From NCBI RefSeq assembly GCF_002288925.2, contig NW_022098093.1, forward strand, positions 1,852,029 through 1,916,028: 64,000 bases of DNA. Reading direction: 5' to 3'. Under the pieces are notes generated by a model. The model was not told where the DNA came from and searched no databases. It worked only from the letters and a program-made list of their open reading frames with translations. This document shows, in pieces, positions 45,785 through 57,533 of this stretch (position 1 is the stretch's first letter; each line of letters starts with the position of its first letter). Both the position numbers and the translations under genes were made by a program. Source of the DNA: Delphinapterus leucas. Lineage: Eukaryota > Chordata > Mammalia > Artiodactyla > Monodontidae.

Positions 45785-45870
45785 ACATCTGTTCAGACAT
45801 TCATTCACTCATCCATCCATTCAATCAACATTTACTGAATACCTTTTTTATTCTGGGCATCATGTTTCTA
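45785..45870 (-). repeat. L2 3'-end fragment, antisense
   Basis: ATTCATTCACTCATCCATCC and AATCAACATTTACTGAATACC match a reversed L2 terminus. Confidence 0.55.
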
Positions 45871-46894
45871 TTAACTACATCTGGAATGCCAGTAAGTCAC
45901 CCCTCTGCCCATGTGTCGGCTGAAAGTTTATTGGATAGAATTGTCACTGTTTAGTTTTAAGACAATTCAAAGTTATTTCTGTGGCTTGTGTTAAAATCCT
46001 GAGGTTTCTTCTCATGCTCCCCTTGGTACCACTGCTGGGCTTTGTATTTATGGAGATCTGATGGCCCTGGATGTGGTTGGGGATCTTCTTCTGGGAATTT
46101 CCTCCTCCTTCCTCTCTCCAGATTTTTATAGCTACATAAGGTTTAGATCTGTTAGCAAACACTTGGGTAATTATGCCCCTCTCTGTTTATAGACTCAGGA
46201 TAAATTGTCCTAATGGGAAAATATCTGTCCTTTGGCGTAATTTGGATCGGCTTTTAATTTTTTGTTTGTGTGTGGTTCGTTTGCCTTTCTAAAAATCATT
46301 TTGATGTCTGTTTCACTTATGAATCATCTATTGTTGATATACAACAGCACTCAATAAACCCCACTAAAAATCTTTTCTTGATCTAAAAGTAGTTGACGCT
46401 GGGAAAATGCGACCCATACATATGCCTTTCTCATGGATGCTGAATTAAAGGAAACAGTTGGATTTTAAAACTCTTAGGGAACATCTGATAAGAGGCCCAT
46501 AGAAATGACCCACCAGAGCCTTAATCACCAGCATGCTGGAAAAACTCAATTCAGCTCAGTTTGCCTTAAAGCATCAAAGTCATACTACATTTGTATTCAT
46601 TCATTCAACAGTCATGGAACACTTAACTATAAGCAAAGTTAGAGTATAGATGAATAGCTAAGTGTTTCTAATTAATAAAATAGAGATGTACTTTGATTCG
46701 ATTTTTACCTTTGTGGGAGATAGCAAGGCATACTTCCGATCAAAAGGCAAAGTCAGTCCTTCCTTCCTCTGCTATGCAACTGTGCTTCCCAGGCAGTGTA
46801 AACCTGTAGAAGACTTGGTTTTTAATCAGTTTGGGCCAACAAGAATAAATACTTCTTTTTGCAATGTTTCCTCCCTCTCAAGAGCTAAAAATAA
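45871..46894. other. Intronic stretch without recognised features
   Basis: Nothing beyond short unsupported frames; a brief L2-like end at 46590-46625. Confidence 0.5.
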
Positions 46895-47140
46895 TGAATG
46901 AGAGGCAGTGGTGTAACAGTTAAGCACACCCTTTTGATTCAGACTAAATGGGTTTGAATTGGGACTCCAACATTTACTAGCTGTGTTACTTAACCTCATT
47001 GTGACTCAGTTTCCTTGTGTTAGAATAAGGCTAATAATTATATCCACTTCACAGGGCTACTACAAAAAATAAATGAGATAGACAATCTACATAAAGTAGC
47101 TAGCACAGTGCCCAACATAATTATAGGAAGAGTTTAATAA
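46895..47140 (+). repeat. MIR, nearly full length
   Basis: Contains the tRNA-like 5' part (GGCAGTGGTGTAACAGTTAAG, GGTTTGAATTGGGACTCC), the core (ACTAGCTGTGTTACTTAACC) and the 3' part (GGAAGAGTTTAATAATTCAT). Confidence 0.85.
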
Positions 47141-47214
47141 TTCATAGCTATTATTATCATTATCATCATCAACTAATATTTGTGTGCTCACTAAACAAAA
47201 CATAACGCTGTCCT

Positions 47215-47326
47215 GGGACTTCCCTGTGGTTAAGACTCTGCGCTTCCAATGCAGGGGCCGTGGGTTCAATCCCTGGTCGGGGAACTAAGATCCCACATGT
47301 GGCACTGCAAAAAAAAAAAAAAAAAA
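47215..47326 (+). mobile_element. CHR-1-type SINE with internal deletion
   Basis: Starts GGGACTTCCCTGTGGTTAAG, lacking the usual GCGCAGTG-type segment of the A-box region, and ends in an 18-A tail. The TSD is imperfect: TAACGCTGTCCT upstream, TAATGCTGCCT downstream. Confidence 0.88.
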
Positions 47327-47859
47327 GGTAATGCTGCCTGTATATAGAAACAATATAGAGGAGTGAATCTATAAAATATGCTTATCAATGTCTGAAGCTG
47401 GGCATATTTTTAGAGATACCCACCCAATAAACAAAGGTCCGATGAGATGTGGGCATATCTTTTAAGAGAGAATGATATTCTTTTGGCACTGTGTTTCTGA
47501 ATTAGGGAACATGTATGCTTAGGACCATTGCACCACCCCCCCCCATTCAATGGAGTAATGAGGACTACTGCAGCCCTAGAAGGGAAGGAAAGGAGTTCTC
47601 CAGCCTGGCTTCTGCCTAAACACACAAGACTATCATTGGGATGGAGTCTGAGAGGTGAAGATTGCACAGTGATGTCAATGTCAAGTCAGTGACCATTAGC
47701 ATCAAGCACGTCTTCTTTGTGTCTGACCCAAATTTTAGTGTTGCACTTTGAGTCTCTTACCTCTTCTGTCTTCTGTAGAGATGAAGAACAGCTGGTCTGT
47801 GTCCTCTTTATAATAACCTTTCAAGTGGGAGGAGAAGACTGTTAAGTTTGCCTTTAGGC

Positions 47860-48440
47860 AGTTTTTCACTCTAGACTAAACAACTCCAAATCCTTTAACC
47901 TTCCCTCATAGGTTCTATTTTCTGTCTCTTTAATCATTTTGGTTTTCCTCTGGAACCTTTCCAGTGTCTCCACGTTGCCCTTAAAATAAGGGGCCTCAGA
48001 CTGGACCCACCACCCTATTAAGAGTCTATCCGCTGCCAAATTCTTTATTATGGGGGAGAGAGAAATGGGGAGAGACACTTTTCCTTTCATGTTAGACTCC
48101 CACCAACTGAATTCACCGCACTGCCGTGTTGCCTATTTCTTATCAGTACAACACAGATTCCTATTAAATGCACCATCATCTGTGATCCTCACATCCTTGT
48201 CAGTTATTCTCCAATCTAGATATTAAGCCCCGTCTATGCCTGCCATTTTGATCATCACCCCTCAGGATACTACTTTTGTAATCAGCCATCATGCTGAACT
48301 TGAAACTGTTTTTCATGAAACATTTCCTTCATCTGTTGAAGCCAATTTGGATTCTCTTAGCATATTGGCAATTCCCATTCAAATTAATATTACTTGTAGG
48401 CTCTGGGTGTGCATATAGCAGTTTTAAGTATTATTTAAAC
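47860..48440. repeat. L3/CR1 LINE relic
   Basis: Blocks TTTTGGTTTTCCTCTGGAACC, TTTCCAGTGTCTCCACG, AATAAGGGGCCTCAGACTGG, then further along TCTGTTGAAGCCAATTTGGA and TCTTAGCATATTGGCAATTCC are in the order of an ancient mammalian L3/CR1 3' region. Long for so old an element. Confidence 0.75.
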
Positions 48441-48599
48441 CAGACCTAGGATAAAGTTGGAGTCCACATTTTAAGCACCCTTGTTTACTGAGCCACTGAT
48501 CTCTTTTCCAGTCTCCAGTGAAACCCAGTGAGGGAAAAGACAGACCAGATCATATCTTTCTGGCCTGCTAATGAGAATGTCATATGCATTCAAAAGCTT

Positions 48600-49520
48600 T
48601 CCTGAAATTAAGATATTATACAGATGTGGTCAAATTTTAATTCTCAGCACATACACACCCTAAACGGAGCTTAGACACAGAGCGGTGGAGGAAGAGGGGA
48701 ATATTTGCGTTATGCTTAAAATCAGCATTGATTTGCACATCATAAATTACATACCAGATGGAAGGGGTAGAGAAAAGTTAGAAGAAAACTGTCAGCGGAG
48801 AAAGCAATCAGAAGGAAGAAAGGGAGCACTTCTGAAATTATTATTCGAAGATTATTCAATTTGAACCTAATTCCCATAAAGCTTATCAGATACCGAGATG
48901 CCACATAAAGGTATGCTAATGAGAGGAAAAGGGGAAGTGGGGAGGAACTAACATTCACTGGGACCCTTATAATATTTGTAAGGCAGTCACTTTCTATTAG
49001 AGAGTTCTGATACACTTGGCTTTTTCTAAAATCATCAGTTTAACTTGCTTTGACCCAGGAATTGCAGGATTTTGAGGACTGGCTTGCAGAGTTTGTTCTC
49101 ACTGGGCACCGTGTACTGTTCCCCTAAACTCCATTGTCACCGTTGGTCGCAACGCCATACCACTTTGAGGTATACTGTAGCCTGGGGTTTTGTTTCCTAT
49201 TAGTACTTCCAAAGGAGGAACGCCACCGCCTGGCATTCCTGCCCGTGTCTGTGTTTGCTGTTGTGCCAACCTGAATGAAGCAACTGGGGGTAATTTCAGG
49301 GCTGGCCATTATGATAATTATTTACCACGTGCTCCGCGGGCTGCCTCCGAGAGTGGGTAGATGTCCAGGCCAGCCTGGACGTGGGTTGGCCCCTCCCAGA
49401 TTCTAATTACCCTTTCCAGTGGCAATAATGGTCCCGAGAGCGGAAGCCTTCTTTCGCCTCTTCCTTTTTAATTAATTGCTTTGAATTCTACCAGATCTGT
49501 CTATTGCAGAGCTGCTGGAT
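48600..49520. promoter_or_regulatory. Repeat-free block, candidate conserved noncoding element
   Basis: No transposon is recognised over about 900 bp. It contains a CACGTG E-box (49326-49331), a perfect inverted repeat GTCCAGGC-CA-GCCTGGAC (49363-49380) and homeodomain-type TAATTA sites (CTAATTACC near 49405 and TTTAATTAATTGC near 49470). It lies just upstream of the CpG island. Regulatory function is inference. Confidence 0.35.
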
Positions 49521-50279
49521 GCCCAGGAAGAGAAGCATAGCTTAGAGACATAGGGGTGGACAGTAGGACTGGGACAAGAGTCTGGCATGAACCCCGAGGC
49601 GTGGGGGTGAGGGTGTGTGCCTGTGTGGTGCAGGGCTTCAGGCTGTGGGGAGATCTGTGCCCTTCAACCACAGGCGGTCCCCATACCTCTAGCTCCCCCT
49701 GCCAGCTCCAACCTGGATCCCTTTTCCAAGCTAGGTGAAAATGTGTTTTGAGCAGAAGTTCCTTAATCGTTTGAGGTTTGGCACAGCGATGCATTTCCTT
49801 TTCAACAAGTGTTCAAAGTGGGAAAAAGGAATAAAATACAATTGAAGTTTTGAAAAGCAACCTCTTCGCAGATCTCACTGCAACCCCCACCCCCCTCTCT
49901 GCCAGCCCCCATCCCTGCTCTGAGAAAAGCAAGCACTCTTTTCCTGTCTTCTTTGTATTCCCATTAATTTAAGACAGGAAGCCCTCAGAGGGTGTGATGT
50001 AAACAATTCGGCCTCGTGGGTCGGGCTTCCTCGTCAGTTTGCAGCTGGAGATATGGCTGCGCGGCCCAAGCCCATTCATGCCTCTCTGGGGGATGACTTG
50101 TTGACTGAACCACGCAGAAGACGGGAGGGGCGCGGGATCGGGAGAAGGTGTAAAGGAAATGCTTCAGTTGTGCAGTCACCGGCGCTTGTAATTCAACAGT
50201 GGTAAATTCGGTTTCTCCAGCAGAAGGAATCTGACTGCAGCCCTCGGGAAAGTCGTCTGATGCCCTGCCCGGCGTGTGA

Positions 50280-51480
50280 TGGTTGTGATTGTAGTTCGGG
50301 GCTCCCCGCCACCCCACCCCACCCCCAGTAAGAACCCGTGCAGCTGCGGATTATGAAACGGAGTGGTTATGAAATGAATTGAAGTCGGGGAGGTGGAGCT
50401 TCTCGCGGCGGCTGGAGGGAGAACTTCTGACCGGGCGAGGGTAGCTGGGTAGGGCGTCTTCTCCTCAAACCTGCTCCCAGTTACCGCTGGAAGCACCGCA
50501 GCAGTTGATACAAGCAAAGGTGTCTGCGTCAGAAACCCCAAACTCCCTGAAACCTCTCCGGGGCGGTTTCCTTTTTCCCTCCGAGGGGAGTGACCGGGGA
50601 AGGGGTTCTGGAATGCCGTGAGTTTTGACAAGTGAGCAGGGAAGTGACGAGCCGAGCCGGGATTCCATTACAGTCTTTTCATAACCTCCCAACCGGGGCT
50701 GGAGGAGGGAGGAGGGGATCCTCCCACAGACCTGCAGCGCTCGCAGGCTAGCCGTAGGGGCTCCTGCAGCAACCGTGCTCCAGAAGGACCGTCGGGGGGC
50801 GCACCGGGGAGCCGCGTCCCAGGCCGGGTGCCCGCGCTGAGCAGCCCCGCCCGCGGCCAGCAGGTGATTAGACTCAGGCTCGGCCCCGGGGCGTGTGAGC
50901 CCAGCCCGGGAGGATTACCCGGGGCCAGCTGCTCCTGACCGAGCCTCCACCGAAGGCGTCGAGAGGAGAACCACCCCCCCGCCGCCCCCCGGAAGGTGAC
51001 TTCACAACTGGAGGTAGGAATCGGCTTAGCAAACAAAAAGCTCAGGCGTCCCCATCCGATCCGGGTTGGGGTGCGGGTTGAGGCTGCATCCACAGATGTG
51101 GAAATTGAGCCGCAGCCTCCGAGAAACGCGGCAGCCAACTAACGCCCGCGGTATTCATCTCGCAGATGACTTGGGTGTCTTGTTTTCGGCTTGGGGGATT
51201 TGCGTGTTTAGAGATGGTTTGTGCTCCTTCGGAGGAGTAACCGACATGGAACTGGTTTGTCAATTACTAGACAGAAGGAGGCGCCCGGAGTGTGTGTGAG
51301 CGGCGGGGCGGGGAGCGCTGGGGGGGTTGGGGGAACCAGGCACAAGTCCGGAGGGGCTCCAGAGCCACGCTTCTTACAGTCACCTCAGAGAAGAGGTGCT
51401 GAAGCCCAAGAAGGGAGAGGCGGTGTCCAGCATCCCAGGCAGCCGTTACACTGTCCTTATCCCCGCGCCCGCCTCTGTCT
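50280..51480. promoter_or_regulatory. CpG island, candidate internal promoter
   Basis: GC-rich DNA with dense CpG, strongest at about 50640-51010, against a CpG-depleted background. It includes an Sp1-type GGGGCGGGG at 51305-51313 and a C-run cluster at 50304-50326. No TATA box, convincing ATG exon or protein domain was found. It lies about 47 kb into the PDZD2 intron, so it could be an alternative PDZD2 promoter, a noncoding RNA promoter or an enhancer. Orientation is unknown. Confidence 0.75.
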
Positions 51481-52580
51481 GTGACTAGCAGGGGATGAAT
51501 CTGGGGTAGAGAAAAGCTGCGGCTTCTCCCAGCAGGAACTGTTTATGATCCCTCAAATGATCATAATCTCCTCTGGAGACAGATCTTGGCCCTAAACTAC
51601 TAAACAGCCTACTTGGACAACTCCCCCACCCCTGATTCACAAAATGTTTTGGTTGTACTATCCACAAATCAAAGATTTTAAAGATGAAGGCTGTTCGCGG
51701 AAAGAATGACGTTTTCTGTCATGCCGCAATTCTCTAGTAAGCAGTTTGTAAACACTAGGACTGAAATAAGTCAAATCTTGTCTCATGAGATGGGGGGTGG
51801 GTAAAGAGGAGGGACCTACAGCTGTCACCCTGGGAACCAATTCCTGCAGAACAGATTCCGTGTATGTAAATAGTAAACGCCTTTCATAAAAATAGGTCAG
51901 GCTGAGTTTCATATGGTCAGGGGGGGTGGCATAAACTCTAAATAATGTGGAAGTATCTTTAAATACACATAAAATATAGTACTTTCAGACTTCGCACTCC
52001 TATACTGTTCTGCAACTCTAAATTCACTTTGCAAATGAACCGAAAAGTAAGGTACAAGGGGATCTCCCTACCGCCGAAAGTTCATCTGGCAGTCATATCC
52101 TCACAAACCTGTAGACGAACGTGGCACTCTTCTCTTACTGAGGTGTTAACAGGACCCACCCACAGTTAGTCGCCTTCAGGACTGCTAGTCAAACCCATTG
52201 TCCCTCAGGTGCTGCCCTGGGGACCCGTGAGTACGGTGGGCTTTGGGAAACCAGGCCAGTGTCAGGTTCTAAAGGAAAGAAAAGAGTCCTCAGAGTGTGT
52301 CACACACAGAAGCAACAGAAATAGGATGTACCAGGGAAAGTGATGGGGAAACCAACGTGCACTCAGAGTCTCAGGCTTGCCCGTGAGCTTTCAGCCTTGA
52401 TCTCTGCGAGCCAGCGCGGCTGGGCGTAATTGTCTGAGGAGATAGAGTCAATCTCTTCCTAATCTAGGGGGAAAGGAAGACAGCCGGCCTAAAGAGCAGT
52501 AAGGTGTTCCAAAACTGCCTATCTGTTTGCCTTCTCTCTTCCGTGAGTTGCCTGACACCACCCTTGGCGCAACTCCCTTT
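51481..52580. other. Intronic stretch without recognised features
   Basis: No gene or repeat recognised up to the SINE at 52581. Confidence 0.5.
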
Positions 52581-52798
52581 TTTTTCTTTTTTTTTTTTCT
52601 TTTTTTGCAGTACGCGGGCCTCTCACTGTTGCGGCCTCTCCCATTGCGGAGCACAGGCTCCAGACGCGCAGGCTCAGCGGCCATGGCTCACGGGCCCAGC
52701 CGCTCCGCAGCATGTGGGATCTTCCCGGACCGGGCCACGAACTCGTGTCCCCTGCACCGGCAGGTGGACTCTCAACCACTGTGCCACCAGGGAAGCCC
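52581..52798 (-). mobile_element. CHR-2-type SINE, antisense
   Basis: A 218-bp young copy with a T/C-interrupted tail. TSD CGCAACTCCCTTT at 52568-52580 and 52799-52811. Confidence 0.95.
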
Positions 52799-53039
52799 CG
52801 CAACTCCCTTTAATCCTCTCTTCCTACTGATCTCCGTAACTGCAGGCAGGCCACACTTAAGAATTGTTTCCTTGAAAGGAAAGAGTGGCCCCATTCCTGC
52901 CTGTTTCCCGGGCTGTCAAGTTCTCGTCTCTCCTGCTCTGCCAGGTGTTCAGCCTTTGCTGCCTTCGTCAACTCTTCTCCGTTTCCCAGAGAAAGCGAGT
53001 ACCTTTGCCGCCTTCTAGAAGCGGGTTCTCCTGATCTTT

Positions 53040-54260
53040 GCCTGGGTTTTCATTCTGGAATCTGATTCATTGCCTGAGCTTCCCTTCCTTCCTTATCAAA
53101 GCTATACATATACATAATTTTAAAGCCAGATAGTTCTACAAGGCTTGTAACTAGAAAGAGCAGTCACTCGGCCCACCTCTCACCAACCTCAGCTCCTGTG
53201 CCCCAGAGGCAACTGCTTCAACTCTGTCCGTGTTTCTGAGTAGCAGGTGCGTCCTGGCCCTCCTGGTTCATCCCCCTCGCAGAGCCCTCTGGCCTCCTTC
53301 GCTCTGGATTTGCTGCTCTTGGGGCCCGAGGCACAGTGTTATCCTGGAATCCCCTTTCATCGTCATACCAGGGATTCATTTTGCTCCTTCTCATGCGGCA
53401 TCACCTGTTTTGTAGACCCTTATCTTCCTCTTTCTTTGTTTCTGATATCTTGCTGGTAAAACATCTTCTAGAAGTTCCTGAGAAGGGAGTACATGGGAGA
53501 TAAACTTTTTGAGATCTTCCAAGTTTGACTGATAGTTTACTGGGGTATGAACTCTACATTGGAAATCCTTTTCTGAATTCCGAAAGCAGTGCTCTTCAAG
53601 GTTCAGTATTGCCGTTGAGATGTCTGTCATTCTAACTCCTTATGCTTTGAATATAATCATTTCCCCTTCTCTGAGTTTCCTGTCTTTGTACTGTCCTTTC
53701 TCCCTGTAATGAAATCTTATTATAATATACCTTGCTGTGAGTCTTTTTTTCATACATTTATTGGCTTTCATTGGACCTTCTTAATCTGGAAACTCATGTC
53801 CTTCAGTTCTAAACCATTTTCTGGAATATTAAAAAAATGATTTTTCTCCTTCTCTCCTGGAACACGTATTAAGTTGAAAGGGGGCCCTCATAGATTGACT
53901 CTCTAATTTTCTTACTTTTTCTGTTATATTTTCTATCTCTTTTAAAAACAAATTCTACTTCCTGGGAAATTTCCTCATTTTCTCTTCCAACCCATATATT
54001 GAAGGTCCATGTCTGCCATCAAATTTCTAATTTCCAAGAGCTCTTTAAAAATCTCCAAAGTTTTCTTTTTATAACCTCCTGTTCTCATTTCACTGATGAA
54101 AAGCTTTTCAATTCTCTGAGGATCTCAGTGGCAGTTTCTTAGAAGCTTCCCTCTACTCCCTGTTCTGTTTCTTTTCCTCTGATTTTCCTCTTAGTTTTTG
54201 TTTTTAAGTCTCTTACATGTTAAAGGCTTTCCTCAAATGTCTGATAATCTGGAACTGACT
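53040..54260 (-). mobile_element. Old L1/HAL1-like remnant, antisense
   Basis: From about 53540 the + strand has reversed L1-type text: TCTGGAAACTCATGTCCTTC, CTTCAGTTCTAAACCATTTTC, TTTCTAATTTCCAAGAGCTC and AGGCTTTCCTCAAATGTCTG. 53040-53540 is less certain. Only the ORF1-side region is represented, hence the HAL1 suggestion. Confidence 0.65.
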
Positions 54261-54498
54261 ACTGAAAGGCTAACGAAGGTCTGCATATCTGGATGGGGCT
54301 GATACCCAAGAATAGGTCCACCTTACCAAGAAGAACACCTAGAACAGTGTTTCAGAATCTGGAACAATTCCTGGCACACAGTAAACTTTCCATTTAGATT
54401 TGCCAAGTAACTGAATGATGTAGGATCTTGCTAGGGCCAAGGTAGCAGTGATTATCAAGAGCTCCCCAGGTGAGTCACATGTGTGGCCGGCCCTGAGT

Positions 54499-54638
54499 AC
54501 TTCTGCTGTAGAGTTGTCCTGTTGAATGGTTTCATTGAAGGATTTCCACTTGTTGGTGGAAGGTCTTTACTTCTGCTGTAGAATTGTCCTGTTGAATGGT
54601 TTCATTGGAGGATTTCCACCTATTGGTGGAAGGTCTTT
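54499..54638 (+). repeat. Tandem duplication, 70-bp unit, two copies
   Basis: Copies 54499-54568 and 54569-54638 both start ACTTCTGCTGTAGA and end TGGTGGAAGGTCTTT, with a handful of differences. Confidence 0.93.
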
Positions 54639-55639
54639 CCTCTCAAAGGAAACTGACCAGGGGAAGAGAAATCCCCATACGGAGGGGAATTGGTGACTGC
54701 CGCATTCTGTGAGCCAGACTCGGACCGAGACCAGGAGTCTAGCATTTGGTATGGAGACCTTCTCTGATTTCCCTGTGTTTAAAGCACACCCCTTGCTTCA
54801 GCTACTCTTAGTGTCTCGGATTCCACAGTTGTTCTGATTCAACAGAGCAAACAGGTCTCAGAATTGTAGGTAGTCACTTGGGAGCCAGGACTGAGAGGGG
54901 TGACCTGGGGTCTGACAGCTTCAGGCACAGTCTCCAGCCAGCCCTACTGCTCTCGGGCCCCTGACCCCCTCAGTGCCTGGTGCCCCCAATTCCAGAGACC
55001 CTGGAACTCTGTGGCATGAGTCCCTGCCGGCTTCCAGGCTTCCCATCCTGCTGTGCTAGGTTTCAGCTTTCTTTTGTCTGTTAAGTCAATTACCATGGGT
55101 TAGACCACTTCCCAGCTTCCAAAAATTTTGTCGCGGTCATTGTTTCTTCTGTTCTCTTTGTCTTTGAGAGTTTAGTGAACCCGTCCCCCCATACTTTAAA
55201 AAATTCCTTTTCTCTCATTTCAGTCCATCACATTTACTGGTGAGTGACTCTCCCTCCTGCTCTCAGTTTTTTCTTCTGTATTTATACCCCTCTGCCGCAG
55301 GTGCCCACTTGGGACAGAATGCTAACAGGCCACGATACACTGTCAGCTCAACAATAACCATTATAAATGTCCAGACCCTGAACAGAGTGGTTCTTGGGCA
55401 TTTATACCAGGTATGTTAGCATCTTCTCTGTCAGGTCAGTGATTCTTCTTCCTTGTAGGTGTGGAGTATCAGGCAGAGGCACTTCTCAGTGTGTTTGACG
55501 CTGTGGCTTATCAGAATTCTATCTGTGAGAATAACCGTGCGGCACGCTGACCCCTCTGAATATATTCATGTTCGTTTCCTTCTGTCCTCGCTGGAAGCCC
55601 ATTGCAGGCTCAGTGGTCACATGGACCCAGCAGCATCCG
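54639..55639. other. Intronic stretch without recognised features
   Basis: No supported gene or repeat family. Confidence 0.5.
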
Positions 55640-56035
55640 TTATCTGAGGCGATTAGTTCACTCCGATTGTGGTACCTCCTTTCCACACCCCAGAGACAAG
55701 TGTAGGAAAGAGTATGTGATCCAAGTCTGGGCAATGAGGTGTGAAGGAATGTCTCTTATAGAGCTTCTAGAGAAGGTTTGCTCATTACTAAGAAAAAGAC
55801 ACACAAAAAAACAAATGAACCCTTTGCTTCCTTGGTACACTGCTGTCTAGAACGGCTGTAGGCATCTTGCCACCAGCCTTAGGATGAAACCAACATGCAT
55901 GAGAGAGCAGATCCTACAGAGTCGTCAAGAAGCACCATCTTTCTCTGCACTTCCCGTCATGTGAGATGATTAATTTCCTCCTTGTTCAAGCTATTTTGAA
56001 TCGGGGTTTGGTATCATTTGTTGCCAAACTGATAC
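55640..56035 (+). mobile_element. Possible MLT1-like LTR fragment
   Basis: The 3' part CTCCTTGTTCAAGCTATTTTG, GGGTTTGGTATCATTTG and AAACTGATACAG resembles an MLT1-type LTR end. The 5' boundary is arbitrary. Confidence 0.5.
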
Positions 56036-56764
56036 AGGTGGATGTTGATTTACACGGCATCTCTTTTCCAAAAGGAGTGAAGGCAGACCATGGGCTCACC
56101 TTAAGGAAGATCTGAGCTGCCCGATTCCTCATTCTGATTCCAAGCAGGATTCCTCTCTACTCTACTGATTTTCCAGGCAAATGAAAGTAATTCTGTCTTC
56201 CAACTTCAAAGGAAGGAATAACCAGTGAGACATTTTGAGGGGAAAAGAGGATTCCTTTGCTTTGGAGATTGCTAGCCGATCCCAGCGAGAGAACGTCTTG
56301 GGGCTGTCCCAGAAATGAGCACCGTTCTTAAAATGAGGAGGCCATGAAGAAACCCCATGCACTCCAGCCTGTGAAAAAGCCCAGCGCGTACCACTCACTC
56401 CCTCAGTGGTGGAGGCTGGCAGGTCTGTCTGGACACTTGGTATCATTTTCTCTGTCTTCCACCCTTTGTCTTTCGTGCATCCCAGACTTGGGGAAGCTTG
56501 GACAATGAAATAAACTCCGGAAGTGCTCAGTGGAATGCAGGAGAAAGTAGACTGACTGTTCCTGTTTTCTCCTGTCTGACTCAAGTGACAACGACACACT
56601 GTCTTTATTTTAATGAACAGGAGGCCCTCCTGATCTCTTCCATTCCCAGTATAATGTCAGCCTGAAGGGAAGCCTTTGATTGCGCTTAGCGTTATACCAT
56701 CATTTTCCTGTTTGTATCTGCATCTAAACTAAGACTGTAAGGACAGGCGCTTCATATTGTAATA
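56036..56764. other. Intronic stretch without recognised features
   Basis: A 145-codon minus-strand frame (56599-56162) has no recognisable domain. Confidence 0.5.
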
Positions 56765-57010
56765 TAGCTAAGATTTATTGAGCACCTACTACTTGCACTG
56801 TTACAAGCTTTACACATATGAACTTACCCTCACAACAATCCTGGGTAGAAGGTACCACTATTATTATTATCCCTGTCTTACAGTGGAGATCACTTGAGGC
56901 ACACGGTATTTAGGGAAATTGCTCAAGGTCGTCCAGCTTTTCAGTGGTGGAACAGAGATTCAGATGTCGGCAGCCTGGTTCTGGAGGCCATTCTGTGCTA
57001 TATGGCACGT
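56765..57010 (-). repeat. MIR, antisense
   Basis: Reverse-MIR order: GATTTATTGAGCACCTACTAC, CCCTCACAACAATCCTGGG, GGTCGTCCAGCTTTTCAGTGG and TTCAGATGTCGGCAGCCTGG. Its distal end runs into the first copy of the 111-bp duplication. Confidence 0.8.
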
Positions 57011-57205
57011 ATGTTGCATGCTATATAATTCATCATTACAGCCTGAACACCCTTACGCCGTCTGTAGTGTGCAATAGGGATTCAAACGTTACTGTAGGCC
57101 ATTCTGTGCTATATGGCACGTATGTTGCATGCTATATAATTCATCATTACAGCCTGAACACCCTTACGCCGTCTGTAGCATGCAATAGGGATTCAAACGT
57201 TACTG
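56985..57205 (+). repeat. Tandem duplication, 111-bp unit, two copies
   Basis: Copies 56985-57095 and 57096-57205 differ at about two adjacent bases (TAGTGTGC versus TAGCATGC). Such identity implies a recent event. Confidence 0.95.
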
Positions 57206-57418
57206 GGAGTGAATAAACTCAAGGATTTTTCAGTCATTACTGACTTACTAATTTTAATGGCAACATATTTCCCCATCAAGTAAAAGGACCATAATCTGTT
57301 TAACTATTTCTCCAGGATTGGACATGTAAGTAGTATGGCCTAGGGTATCTGAGACTGGGACCATCCTGAGAAATCTCAGACATGTGGTCCCTAATTGGGA
57401 GGTGACCAGGAGACAACT

Positions 57419-57420
<2 letters not shown>

Positions 57421-57461
<41 letters not shown>

Positions 57462-57471
57462 TCTATCTATC

Positions 57472-57526
<55 letters not shown>

Positions 57527-57533
57527 TTATTTA
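57421..57533. repeat. (TTTA)n(TCTA)n compound microsatellite
   Basis: About eleven TTTA units followed by a TCTA array with a single TTTA interruption. Likely highly polymorphic. Confidence 0.96.

Noticed and set aside
50668..51138. 156-codon minus-strand frame in the CpG island
   Set aside because: It begins with a non-ATG codon and has the Arg/Pro/Gly/Ser composition typical of GC-rich noncoding DNA; no domain recognised.
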